From: Dermatemys mawii
Taxonomy: Eukaryota > Chordata > Testudines > Dermatemydidae
Reading direction: 5' to 3'
NCBI GenBank assembly: GCA_007922305.1
Contig: ML677330.1
Location: 399,109 to 463,108, forward strand
Length of the DNA: 64,000 nucleotides
Shown: in pieces, positions 34,939 through 49,300 of the stretch
How the letters are laid out: every line of letters begins with the position of its first letter
How positions within the stretch are numbered: the stretch's first letter is position 1
Position numbers and translations under genes: made by a program
The notes under the pieces: model-generated
What the model saw: only the letters and a program-made list of their open reading frames with translations
Databases searched by the model: none
What the model was told of the DNA's origin: nothing

Positions 34939-37307
34939 CTTTCCCTCAGCTTGCTCCAGGGGCAGCATTTGCTGTGGTTATGCCTAGTTAACTTTTTTTT
35001 AAAAAAAAAAATAAAAAAAAAATAAAAAGCTCTGCAAGACCAAAGAAACCCCTAAAAATTATAGTGTCTAATGTTGAAATGTTAATAACTTCAGTTACAC
35101 TAGTAACCCAACTTTCAAAGGTAAAAGTCATTAGTCTTCCTGAGGTCAGTAAGACTAATGTTTGGCCAACATGGAATGTTTTGAAAATTCCCTTCTAAAT
35201 AGTTTGAGAAAATGGCTGTTAATCACCTTTAATGTGAAAGGAGTGATGTGAGAGCAAAATAATAATGTTTCATGGCCTGCCAGGAATATGAGAGTACATT
35301 TTGTTCAGGTACAAATCCTTTCAGAACCATAATACTTTCTAGGAATTAGCGCTGGATCAGAAAGAAAATTTGATTATTTTTCTTTTTAATTTCTCTCTTC
35401 TTTTGCTGCTGTTAAATTTGTAGCTCTGAAAACACTGAGGTAGTTTATGGAAGACATTATGCAGTACAGTCTTATTTTTAACATTAGGCATTATCAATGT
35501 TGCTGATTTATTCCAGGTCATTAAGGCTTTCAACAGCTCCAGTTATATTATTTCAGGAGGCAATAAAACAAGCAACATGAAATCAGTATTAGTGGCCCTA
35601 TTATTCAGTCTACCTTAAAATATTGTACCCATTGATTCTCCTTAGCACATACGCATTGGGGATCATGGGGCACATGATCAGGATTTGTCACTGAATTTGG
35701 TCCCTGGTTGAATCATTAGTAGAGGCCTACAAATCTGCAGTTACTGCTTTATATCTGCAGATCATGTCTGTGGATCGGATGTAGATATAAGTTTTGATCT
35801 GCACAAGGCTCTCATCATTAGTTTCCCCTGGGCCGGGTGCTGATGGGGAGTGCAACATAAATGCTGATGATGCCGCCCACCCATTGACTGACAGATTCTA
35901 CAGTTTCCATGTTATTGTTTTTTTTGTTTTGTTTTTTTAAACTAGGGATGAGATGAAGACTTTCTGCTCTCCATTAACCATCTTTATGTAAAATGGCTTG
36001 ATTTATCATTGTTATTAGCTCAGGTAAGGGGAAAGTGTAGACTTTTCTGGTATTGTTACAAGATTGGTGAAGGGCCACAGAATCTGTGAATTGCATAGAT
36101 GGGAACATGCTTTTCCATCTCTCTCTCTAAAAGGTATCAAGACTGACAAATTTATAGAAAAGGTTCTAAGCCACCTTGTGGTGAGTGTGTAGAATTTAAG
36201 TTGAAAGACACACTTAAACTGGAATTCTTAATAAAAAAGGTAGCACAGCTTGAGAGACATTGTCATGAAAAAAAATGAATATATTTTCTTCTAATAAATG
36301 TATTTACAACTGAATAAAACTATGTAGAAAAGATATTAAATTAGCATATTTTCATCTGCTAACAGCATAATCAGCATATTATGATTTTTGGGGACCAGCT
36401 AGAAAAGTATCCTATGAGCTTTTTCTAACTTGTCTCTACTGCTCTGAATGTGAAAACATACTAAGTATTCTCATTATCCCTTCAGCTATTTTTTAATAGC
36501 TAGTCTAGTCATCATATCTTTCTATAATCTCTACATCTTCCCCATGTTTTGTGTCTTGCCGTATGCCTTTTCTCAGGTTTGATTACTTTTAAACACTTGT
36601 ATTGCTGTCTACAGAGCCAGCCAATGATTTCAAGAAGTTTGAGCAACTGCCAATGTTAGCTGTGTTCCTGTGGTTGTGTTTTGATTGAAGTGTCAGCAAG
36701 ACTATCAGTGTCAGCATTAAGATCTCAATGTAAGTGCAAGTCTTTACACATAAAAGTTTTGTTCAACATTTACTTTACTACTGTATTGGTGTGTCAGTGT
36801 CTGAAGATGAGGAAATGTTTATATAAAGCTTTGATTACTGTTGACTGCCTCCAGCCAAGATTTTCATAGTTGACTAGTGATTTTAGGTGCCCAACTTGAG
36901 ACACCTGAAAAAGAGGCTTGATTTTTGCAGTTTGTGTACTCAGCACTTTCAGAAGATCAGGCCCCTTTGTAGTGTTCAAAATTAGGTACCCAAAAATGAA
37001 GCCCCACCAAAGCACTAGACACTTGAAAATCCTTGTTAATTTGTTAGTGGTGGATGTTATTTTCTGTTTGAAAATTAGCCTAATAATTTTCAGCACCTCT
37101 GAAAACTAAACCTCTTCTTGATATGTACTAAAAATGCTACTTTTGCTAATAATTTTTAGTTTTGTTAGCTTATTTGCACCATATGGGTTTTAGAACTCCA
37201 ACATTCCTTCACTAGCACCACCATCCAGTTCCCTTATCTTTTTTGTCTGACACACTTGCATTGCAACTGAGTTGAATTCTAAATATGCCCTTCTCTCTTT
37301 TGGGCAG
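34939..37307. other. ZGRF1 5' UTR intron, mostly unique
   Basis: Starts with an A/T-rich low-complexity tract at 34994-35030. The rest is AT-rich, with a possible old repeat around 35690-35900 containing ATCTGCAGATCATGTCTGTG. No gene seen. Confidence 0.5.
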
Positions 37308-37381
37308 TGTGAAGATCTGAATACCTGCATGCCTTTGCTTTGGCGAATCAGAGCAATCCAATGGCTTGTCAGGAGTTTACT
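37308..37381 (+). CDS. ZGRF1: ZGRF1 exon with start codon
   Basis: The acceptor TTTTGGGCAG ends at 37307 and the donor GTGAGT starts at 37382. The coding part starts at ATG 37361 and reads MACQEFT, aligning in length with the MESQEFI start of the human protein (recalled). An upstream out-of-frame ATG at 37329 opens an overlapping uORF that ends at the intron boundary. The exon starts with 5' UTR, so at least one noncoding exon lies upstream. Confidence 0.92.
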
Positions 37382-40300
37382 GTGAGTCTTATTTTTAAAA
37401 TTGTATATAAAATTCAAATATGCATGTAGGACCACTGTAAATAATTTGTGTTTACTTTCTTTAAAAAAAATAAGATCTTGTACACTCATCAGAAGACAAA
37501 GAAATCAAAAGTATGGCAAGATGGAGTTTTGAAGACCAGTATTGGAGGAAATAAGGTGAAAAATTCAGGTTTAATACAGTATGATACTCTAATACTATAT
37601 CATGTAGTACTACTCTTGCAGCTTCTATTTGTTTCACTCTGTTTACTTTTTGAAACAAATGTTTAAAATTATACTATTTTGATATAGGCAACCTTATTCG
37701 ATGACAGAGGACAATGTTTGGAGAGTGTATTTGTTAAATGTCAGGTATTTTATTATTATTTTTTATAATCATTTAAAAGCTTTTATCCTTGTTTAGCTAG
37801 TAATTTGAGGCTGCATCTTTTATCTTAACATGATCCAAAATTCATACACTAATTTTGTCTAGCTTGTCATTGCTAATGTTCTGTTCTTTGCTGCTGTGAA
37901 ATTTTTACATTAGAAAACAATCATCTGGACAGGCTGTTTTGTATGTCACTATATGTAAAGCAGTACTTAGCAGATTTTGAGTACAGTGGATAACTGACAA
38001 ATGTGCTTATGGTGGACAATGAATATTAATATACAGTAAGTTTTCACTGCATGTGGTTGTGCAACCCACTATGCTTGGAATAGCCTCCTACTAAAGTATG
38101 AAATTCTTTCACACCATTTCTTTAAAAACAGAACAAAATACCCTTCATAGACCTACCTATTCTAGAAAGCATTACAACTGCAATGTACTCTCACCATTAC
38201 ATGTTTGGTTTTGATCTGTATAGTACTGTAATAAGGCGACAACTCACCTCTACAGCACCTCCTGCTGGTTGTCCAGGGAATTAGCTTGTCCAGCCTCTGG
38301 AGCACCCTCTGCAGGCTGGTGTCTCTCCCTGGACCCTGTGCCCTTTACCTGAGGTGCTGCCCCTGGTAATACCCCCACAGATCTCTGGGTCTCCCCTCTC
38401 TGGGGGAACACCCACCTTGCCTCAGTCTGGGATACTGCCAGTTATCATCAAGCCCCAGCCCCCTCGAGCAGACTGCAGTGTAACAGCCAGTCATCATAGG
38501 AAAGGTGGCTTAGGCCAGCTGCCTCTCCATAGCCCCAGCACCTTCTTAGGCCTTTCTATCAAGCCACAGCCTGGGGCATCACCAGGCCTGAGCTCCCCGG
38601 TGCTGCTCCTCCCTCCAGTGCCCTTAGCTCAGGTAGCCAGGCCCTGTTCCCTCCAAGGCTGGAGAAAGACTGTCTGAGCTCCTGACTCCCAGCCTTTTAT
38701 AAGGGCCAGCTGGGCCCTAATTAACCCAGCTACAGCTGTGGCTGCTATGCTCTCAGTTGCACTTGCTGAAGCAGCTGTCTGCTGGGCTGCTTTTCCATAG
38801 CTGCACCCCTCCACTGGGCTGCTTTAACCCTTTCAGGGCCAGAGTTGGTGACCACCCTGCTACAAGTACCTTTTTATGTTGCAAACTCCTGAGGTGGAGA
38901 GCTGTTTGTTTGGTATTACTGAGTTATTGTATAATTCAAACACTGATAGGCCTATATAAATAATTATGATCTAAGCAGCTAGATGTTTAAAAACTTCATT
39001 TTTTTTAAAAGAGCTAGTATTCAGTAATCTGAGCAAACTGGAGTTTTTACATTAGAACCTCTACAAACATAATTTGAAACCCACGGCTAATGTTCTCTTT
39101 CATATCTAGTCTGTTCCAGTTTTCTAGGATAGAGTGAATATTGTGTGCTGTGCTTTCATTTCTGACAATATTGTAAACAAAAAAAATTTCGGTATGCATT
39201 CGTTTTGCAACATTTTAGGATAAACTGTCATTTTTTTTATTGACCATTACACATACTGTCCCTTTTATTCTCTGCCTCATCTAGGTGAAACCTGGAGATG
39301 ACTTAGAAAGCGATCGATATTTGATCACAATTGAAGCAGCAAAAGTTACTGAAAACTGTGGCAGTGAGCAGCCAAAGAAAACAGAAGCTCCTATATTGGA
39401 CAGAAATAGTTTGAAGCCCATTGGTCTCTCTCTGCCACACCTTCCCGTTGGCTTGAAAAGGAAACATACTGTATGTTTTTGTTTTATGTATATTTGACAT
39501 TCATATACAATTTAACACATTAATGGAACCTCTTAATTTGCACTAGTATCGAGGAAAACCTATTTCAAATTACTGAGGAGTTTTCCTCCTCCTGGTTGTG
39601 TATTCCCTGCAACTGCATCCAACTTAATGTGTTTCCTAGTGCTTTCTGCTTATCCAAAGAATAAGGCTGTATTTTGGGCATGTAAGTGAGGAATTCCATT
39701 GGAGTGAAATCAAGTGAGGTATGTGTAGACAAGGAGATGGAATAAAATGAGTATAATTCTCAGCAGCAAACTACATTAATATAAGTATATTGTTTAGATC
39801 TGTGACTTGTTAAATTCACACTAAATATGTCCTCATCCTAGCTAGCTTTACTTTACAGCATATTAGATTCTATTTAGTTAGAGGTCATTAACATTAAAGT
39901 ATTGATGAAAAGTATTAAACTTCCAATGGATGTGTTAGTACATATTTGGGTAATACAAATAAAATAAGTAAGGTGTATTGGAAAGAAAATATATGTAATT
40001 AAAATTTGCACTGCCGCAGATGAACAAAGTTACCTTGCTCAGCACATGTAAGCATGTCTATCGTTTTAATACCTATCATTCTGTGAATTCTTGTGCATGT
40101 ATATTTCAGCAGTCTCTGTTCTTACCATTATCCTTAAATGGCTATCAATTTTTCTCTTAACACCTTTTTTCAGAGGGGCTCAAAACATGTATATGTTGCA
40201 GTGCATAGGAACAGAGTTGATTAATGCCAGAGTTTCAGTATTAAATGTACTGATAATATTAGTCTCCAAAAAGCACAAAAATGTATCAAGAGGTATTTTT

Positions 40301-43300
40301 TCCTGGTTTAATAGATTTCTGTTATGTTTAGCCACATTGCTGCTGTTAAGGGTGTAATACAAAAGAAGCATAATTTGGGGTTCAATGAACGTGTCAAATT
40401 GTTTAAGGATCACGTGCAGCATAATAGGTGCCCTGTTGCTTTTTACTGTTTAGGTTCCAAATTTAAAAGCTGATTTGTGAATAAGATTAAAATTAAAAAC
40501 TTTTATCTTAGGGCTTCCAAGGACCATGTCAAGTTGAAAAGAAAATGGTGCCAATGGAAGATGCTGCAGCAATAATATCCTCTTCATCTAAGTGGTCTCA
40601 GTCTACCTTTCCTTCTCGGTTTAATATCACCTCTCCTTTATTTTCTACTACTTGCAAGAAGGATGCAGAAACTAATTTATTGTCACACTCTAATAATGAT
40701 GCTTGCACAAGTGGCAATAGAGATGGTATGTCGGTCTCCTCGCTGTTTTCAACTTCTTATATTGGCATTCCCAAAGAAGTGATACACAACAGAAACCACA
40801 GCATCTCCATTTCTGGACAGATGGAATCAAATTGCCAGACAATCAATGATGAGGCAGTTTCACGGAACATCAGGAGCAAAGCTCAGATTATAGCACTTCT
40901 GAAATCCAAGCAAACACAACTATGCAAAGAGCAAAAACCTTCTGAAATCACAGAATGTTTTTCTGGATGTCAGCCATCAGAAAGCACAAGCATGTTATTC
41001 AAACGAAAGAGTGAAACTCTGTCTGGACATACGGATAACTCTGACAGAGAAAGCACCAAGAGTATACAGCATCAGTATACTATAGAGAAAACTGTAACTA
41101 ATAATTGTTCGGATGTTTACATGCGGCCAAATTTAGCTGACCTATCTTGTGATGAAAAAGTCACAGAAAGGAGGCATGACAAAACAAGTAATTTAGGTTT
41201 GGATTTACAAGACCCTTACAACCCAAAGATTTCACAGTTTGTGACAGCTTTTATGCAGCCTGTTGAAAAAGAGCTAAATTACAGTTGCATGAAACTAACA
41301 GATCATGAGAGGCAATACAGCTGGGATTGTAAAACAGCTTCTCAAGCATCTGCATCCAGCAAAAATGACTGGGCAACTCAATTGTTAACTATTAATGAAA
41401 GTTCTGGCAAAGACCAACCAAGTACTTGTGTATTACCTGAATCAAACATAAATAGAGAGAGTAACATTCAATTTGTCTCCTCTTCAGAAGATATTTATTA
41501 TAGAAGCACTAATGGATCCAGTACCTTTGAAACAAATATCCCCAAATCCAATGAACAGGCAGTAACTGAGAGTCTTAAAGATTTAGAAGTTACTTCTGCT
41601 CAGTCACAAAGTGAACCTCTGCCAAGAATAAATTCAGGAAGTGTAGTTAATGAGTCTAAGATTTCTGAGGATGTAACATGGGCTGGAGCTATAAATGAAG
41701 AATTAACTGTATGTGGAGATGTTAGTGATCAAGCTGAACAGTTCATGGAGATTAACTTCAATCTGTTGGATGCTTTTGATTTTAGTGACACAGAAGATGA
41801 AGTACGTGAAAGTAATACGTTTTCACAGGGTTCAGCATGCTTGACAAAAGGAGCTATGGCACAAAATGGTGAGAGGAGGGTTCATAGAAACTGTGAAGTA
41901 ATGCTACATAGTAATGAGGAAAGAGTTGTCAAATATTCAACAATGCTGGGAGAGAGAGATGATGGTCAGATCAGAGAGTCTCTGCCATTAAAACTTTGTG
42001 ATGAAACCTGTGAAAGTTTTGACAAGAGTGGGAAAGAGGCTCTCACTCCTTTAAGTAAACTGCGACACTCACAGGCTGAAAACATTGTAGAAGAAATGAG
42101 TGCAAGTACATTAAATATTGAAACCACTGGCAGTAAGAAAGGCCTTGATTTCTCACCAGTGTGTACTGTTAGTGACTTAACAGTGAATAAAAAGTGCTCT
42201 AATGATTTTGTGCACAGTGGAGTCAGTAATTATGAATGGGATACTAAAAATGAGTTTGAGAAAACCGAAATTACTTCGTATGTTCCTGCTACTTTACAGA
42301 CTTTTGCCATAGACAAAAATCCTGAAAGAGATGTTCTACATCTTGGAGGTGCAAACCCGCAGGATAGTTCTTTAGAAAATTACTTGTGTGGGAGTGGTGA
42401 TGACATTAAACCAGTTAGTCCTTTACTGGCCTTACCACTAAAGGCTTGCAATTCCGATGACCCATGCCAGTATATTACAGGTAAATATCGTATTGCGTTT
42501 GATACATTAGATAAAGAACATACTCAGGTTTCCAGAACTGCCATTTATCCTTTAACAAAAGGGCATTCATCTTCAAAGGGAGCCAGAATAGGTGAAACAG
42601 AGTTTGAAAATGGATCAAGCATCATGCCTTCCGTCCATGAAGCCAGGGAAAGTGAAAGAATGGGAACTGATTGCTTGAAACACTTGGCTCAGATTGATAA
42701 CTCCTCAGCACTTCCTGAGTTGGCAAATGGCATTACTCTTCTAAGATCTTTGACTGAACATAAGTCAGCATTAGAAAGCTTACAAATGATGGAGGACAAT
42801 AATGGTTTGCTGTATCAGCGAGAGACTACTAAAGAGAAAAGTGAACCAGCTGAAGAATTGGAAGGTTAGGTCAAATTCCATTTTACATTGGATTATGACA
42901 TTAATTTTTAAATATTTGATTTCTATGTTAGTGTTTGACCTGGCTGCTTTATTTTCCCATAAAGATTTAATTCTGTTGAAAAAAGAATATTTCCAGTTAG
43001 AAAATTGAATGTTGGTATGAGTTTTATATGTTCTACAGATGGTCTTATACTCTCCCTGAGTATCTTGTCATAAACAAACAAACTTATTTTTATGTAGTCT
43101 CAGTAGAGGAGACAAGGATTGAATGGGCATGGAGACCGAACTGCTTTTCAACCCTATAAGTTGTCATTTTAGGTCATGTTGAAACCTATTGTGGGGAGTA
43201 GCTTGCTCTATCAACTTGGACTGTACCTGTTCTGTAGTTAAATAAAATGCTTCAGTTTCCAGAACTGATGATCAGAACTTTTCACTAATAATAAAATTCA

Positions 43301-46300
43301 CAATTTAATTTTTTTTACCCTGAATTTCATGTAGGATCTGGTCCTGCATCACTGAAGACAATAGGATTTTGCAATTGACGCCAGTGGATATAGAGTTGGG
43401 CTCTTCAAGGAGTATGAAATGAATTAGTTTGGCGGTGACAATTCATTTAACAGAGTCAGTAGGAAAAATTATAGTGATAGTGACTAAACAACATGTTATT
43501 CTTCATTATTGCCTGAAAATTGGAAGTAGACTCCCCCCATCCCACACCAGAGAATGCTGGAACAGCTAGAAAATAAAAAGATTGAGGATTGAAGATTTGT
43601 TACTCAATTTGTCTTCTGCAGTTTTGTGTAACATTTTTAACTGATAACTAGTCAGAGTTATTGGCTATAGCGATAGGCTCATAGGCCTGATCTAAAGCTC
43701 ATTGAAGTCTTTACATGGACTTCAGTGGGTTTGGGAGCAGGGCCACCTAACATTTGAGTCTCTGTGGTAAGGATTTGACTTCTCACCATGGTCGTTTGTA
43801 AGCATTGAAATTTGACTTTTTAATCAAAGTATAATGTTAAAATTATTGAAAGAAAATTGAAAATAATCTGCTTATGGGCCAAATTGTGAATTGCCATTGA
43901 AACCAATTGGACAGTATTTAGCCTTAATATGTGTTTAAAATGAGCAGCACAACATGTGAAGGGAGAACAATCTCCAGAAGTAAGATTTTTTTTTTTTTAA
44001 GATGGCTTCCTTTCATTTTGAGATTTAAAATAAACAGTCATTATCATTTTTGTATAAAATAAAGATTTAAAATGATTAAAAATCAGACCCTGCATATGTA
44101 ACAGAAAACTCATAAAGGAGATCAATTCTGAACTCAGTGGGAGTTGAGAAAACTAAGCAACTCTTACAACTGAATGAACAGATGTAATTCCTGAAAAATG
44201 TATAACCAGGTAGGAAGATAAATACTTGAGCCACCTGAAAACAATATCTGTTGAATATTGCAATTTTATTTCAGATTTCCCATTCTAGCATTGGGCCCTG
44301 ATAACATGATTACTAAGTGATGAATTAGAGATGCTGATTTGAAAAGTATGGTATAACAATCTGAAAAATAATTTAAAAAAATCAGACAAGGCATAACCAG
44401 CCAAAAAAAGAATCTATTCCATCTACTATAGCAAATATCAAGCCTCTAGATTTTTAAATTTGTTTTAAATTATTTTAAAAGGATATTGCTAAATATCATT
44501 TAAGTAGTCTAAGCTTTTTGTTTTTTCCTTTTTTTAATTTAAATTACTTCCTTAGAAGCTTGAAAATACAAATTCGGTCCTTAGCAGAATCATTTAATAT
44601 AGATGTCCTTTTTCAATTTCTTATGTAGAGTTGCAGCCCACTTTCCCCCCTGCCCCTTAAAAACTGGTTACATTAAAAGCACTGCATTTAGGGTATTTTT
44701 GTTTGTTTTAAAGGAAGCTGAGTGTTTTGACACTGGATTAGTTCCACAGATGTTAGGATCTTTTGTCAATCAGTTTTTTTTGTCTCTTCTCACATGAAAC
44801 TTTCATACACTTGCTTTGATATCAAAACTATAGGAAGAAAAATATTAATTAGTAACTGATTAGTAAGTAATCATGCTTCAAAGACTTAGATATAGGCTTA
44901 ACTTTACTTATATGAGCAGTTGTCAGTGTCTTCAGGGATGAGTTTTCTGTTTTTTTCCTCATATATGACCATTTAATAGCCTAGGAAATTACTTTTAGAA
45001 AACAAAGTTGGTGCTCTTGCAACGAAATAGTAACAGCTCCAGAGGACCTCTTACAGTAATTTGCAGATTTAAATATGTATCAATAGTGTATCAGCCTCTT
45101 TTGAAGTGGTATTGTCAGACTTTTTTATATACACCACTGACAGAAGCATATGCAATAAGTATGTGTGCTAAAATACCTCATGAAGTTTTTGGTACTTGCC
45201 CCAAACCGAAATATCTTATTTCCATGAGTAGTGCCAGTGACTTCAGGGGGATGACTACTTACATAAGTAAAGGTTTCAGGATCTGACTGTGTAAATGTTC
45301 AGATTTTTTCTGATTTAATTGAAATTGTAACTAAGACTTATTATGTTTTTCCTTCTTTTGTAGCTAGGCAACAGTTAGCTGAAGTGTTTTATTCAGAAGA
45401 TATGCAGACATCTTATTTGTACTTTGACTCTCCTGAATTGGTGGTAATTAATTTTTATGTACATGTTCCTATACAAAATAAAATCAAATTCCATGCTGCT
45501 CCTTAAATCTACTTTATGCTTTGATAAACCACAGCTGAGCTGGGGATGGAACAAATAATATAATATACCTGCATACTTTTAATTTAACACATTGTTAACC
45601 TGTGGTCCTCATTGCCAAAATATATTACTAATAAGGTTTAAGGCAATAAGGGACCACTAAACCATCTAGTTCTACCATCTGTATATCAGGCTACTAACAC
45701 CACCCACACACCTAACCCCAACAATCAAAATTAGACCATAGTATTACAGCCACAGAAGACTAGACTGTTGTGTCACAAGCAGAGAATAGGAGGGACTGAG
45801 ATACAGTGCCCAAGACCCTCATAATAGCAGGGAAATGACTGTGAGATATATACCCAGCTAATCCTAGCAAGTGACACTCCACTGCCCAACTCGCTGCAAA
45901 GTATGGCAAAATTCCCTCTAGAGTCACTGCCACCTGGAGGAAGATTCCTTCCTAAACCCATGTATAGCAATCACATAGACCCTGAGCACATGAAGAACTA
46001 GTCAGCTCAAGTATCAGGGAGAGAGAGAGAATGCTTGGTGCCACTTCAGAGTCCTGATCGTCCCTCTCTAATGTCCTATTTCTAGTCGTGGCAATCCCTG
46101 ATGCTTCAAGAGAAGGAGACAAAAACAACCACAACCTCTCAGAATACACAGGAGGGAAAAAGCCTTTCCTGACACCTCCTGGTAGCTGACTGATGCCATG
46201 GAGAATGAGCTTTAAATAACAAGATAAACCAGACGTGAACTCCAGGGATTCTGACCTCTGTTTTGTACCATCACAAGCAACCCTGTTTGTCCAGCTCTCT

Positions 46301-49300
46301 CTCACAACCAATTAAGTTATTTGCCCCCACAATTCCTATTATGCATCTGTTCCAGAAGTTCATGCATCTGATGGTTAGAAACCTTCCAATTTCTAGCCTG
46401 AATTTGTTCATGGCCAGTTTATATCCATTTGTTGTTCTGCCAACATTACCCTTTAGTTTAATAGCGCTTCACCTCCCTGATACTTACTCCTCTATTTATA
46501 AAGAGTAATCATATTCCCTCTTAGTCTTCTTTTTGCTAGACTATATAAGCCAAACTCTTCTAATCTCTCATGTCTTCCGTTTTCCTGATTATCCTAGTAG
46601 CTGTTCTTTGCACCTATTTGTTTAAATTCATCTTTCTAGAACAGTGGTTTTCAGTCTGTGGTAGACACCTGGAGTTCCACAGACTATGTCTAAGATTTCC
46701 AAAGGGGTCTGTACCTCCATTTGAAATTTATCAGTCCACACATGAAAGTTGAAAACTACTATTCTAGAATATGGATCAGCAGAATTATGCATAGTATTTC
46801 AAATGAGGTCTTAACAGTGTCTTGTACATGGCATTAAGACTTCTTTCTTTCTGTGCTGGAAATGCCTCACTTAATACATCCTCAAGAATCAGAGAGGTAG
46901 CCGTGTTAGTCTGGAATTGCAGAAGTGACAAAGAATCCTGTAGCACCTTAAAGACTAACTAAAGTATTGAAGCATAAGCTTTCGTGGGCTAATACCCACT
47001 TCGTCGGATGCATGCGTCCACTTCCACCCAGGTCTCTCCTCTATTGCTTCCAACTGATAAGGATTTCTGATATAAACTGTGCTCATGATTAGACCCTAAG
47101 TGCATGATCTTGCATTTTGTACTCTATTTTTGAGGTTAAGAGCTTATCAGGACATGTATATAAAATATTCAGGGTTGGATCTGATACCATAAAAGTGATA
47201 CATCTTCAAGGGATAAGCCAACCACAGTATGCCTAGGATTAGAAAGAAACTTCTCTTCTGTATAGTTTATTCTGTAACTGTTTCTTATATGGTTTCTTAA
47301 CACCTTCTTCTGGAGCATCTGGGCACTTCTAAAGGAAGGACACAGGACTAGATAGATCACTTGTCCCATCCAGTATGATGATTCTTATGTTCCTACCGAG
47401 TTTAATTTTTAAATGGGGAACTAATAACTTCAAGTTTTCTTGTAAATGTACTCAGAACTTCTGTCCTTCCTACCACAGTTAATCTAAGGTATTTTAGGAA
47501 AACTTAACCTGCTTCAATTTTTTTCCTGTATACAAGGTCTACAAAATACATTGATATGTCATCTGTTTTTTTTTAAACTGAACTATATTTAGTACAATAT
47601 ATATATGCAGTGAAAACTAGACACCTGACAAACCACTGAAATGTATCTTGTATGAAAGGATTAAATAAACACAAAAGATCACTGTTTTTATTTAAACAGA
47701 TGCCATTGCGTCCACAAGGAAAACAGTATGACATTTTATCTACAGTGGATGAACCATTAAAACCTTTACAGATTGAGTGGCTTTAAAAATAAAGGTGGCT
47801 AAAAGATATGTTCTTTATAGCATATTTATGTGTTTTTCCCATTTAAGTATATTATGCTCAAACCTCAGAATACTAATGCTTGTGTTTGAAATCAAGCACT
47901 TAAATATTTATATTGAATATTCATGCTTAAAGTATTGCTTGCTTAAAATATTCATTGAAATATAAAGTATTCATGCTTAAAATATTCATGCTTATATTGA
48001 ATACTCATGCTTAAAGCGACACATTTTAATGTGTGTGTAGGATTGAGGCTTTAGTTTAGATGAGCTGTGATTGTCAGTATTAGTAAAAATTTCCCTCTTG
48101 AATCATTATTGCCTTAAAAAAAATCAAACCAAATAAATCCGGGATGGCGGAATAATGTTGAAGTTTAATTTTTTGTGGAGTGAGAAGATAAGAGGGAGAA
48201 GATATTATTAATTTACCAGTTTGGCCCTACAGGGTCAAAGAACACACTTCTTGTTTCAATCTCAAACAATGAAATAGTCTACACACAAATTCCAGAATTC
48301 TTTCAATATTTTATAAAGATCATTGCATTTGTATTATGATCATTAACATGATGTACTGAATGGTTCTGCTCTGAAATGACACAAACACATATGTATCTCA
48401 TTCTCATACAACTCCAATTCTTGATACAGTGTATAAAAAAAATCTAAGGACTATTGAAAAGAACAATTGTTCCATCATTCTACTCTCATGTTTTTGATGG
48501 CTACCCTTGTGATCTTGTTCATGTAATCACACCCTACTGTGATCCTCATTCACACCCTACTGTTCTGTTGCCTGCCTTTTTCTGTCTTGCCTGAAACTAG
48601 ATTGTAAGGCATTAAGCACAGCAGCACATTTATTTTGTCTATTTGTACTGAGAGGTGCCTGGCACCCTTCTGACTGCTGTAAAACAAACACTTTCCAGTC
48701 CACCTTAGAAAGAAATTAATGGGAGTTTTACCTAAGTAAGGAGTACAGGATTGGGCATACAAGTGACTATTTTCAGTATTGTTTGGAAATTACAATGAGG
48801 AAGCTGAAAAGCAAAATGTTTTAGAATGCTTTTAAATTTTAAAAGCAATGGCAGTCATAACATTGCTTGCTGCCATCATGCTGATAAATATTTCGTTAAG
48901 GTGTTCATAAACTGCCCTGTTTCCTACATTCTTATCCATGAGCCATTCTCTTGCAATGACCCTTCCCACTTTGGGCAAAGCAGTCTCTGTGACTGATTTT
49001 TTTTGTTGCTTACCATTCCACATGTAGAATCTTTAATGGGATACTATAGCGTGATGAAATAGGGCCAGGCCAAAAAGATGAGTAATGGTTGCCCTCAGTG
49101 GTCCCACTGCAGTTTGAAGGGGAAAAAAAGTGTCATGTCTTCAAGATGGTTAAAGGATCTCTAATGGCGCAGAATCTGGGATTAAACATCTCCTATTGCA
49201 AAATACTTATTACCTAGTCCCACTGCTATGCTGCTTTCTCCCCCTACCCCTTGGTATCATCAGTGGCATTTTTGTTGTGTTGCTATTTCCCCACTTTTAA

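Noticed and set aside
38354..38677. 107-codon frame in a ZGRF1 intron
   Set aside because: Falls in a GC-rich interspersed repeat; Pro/Leu/Ser-rich with no splice support.
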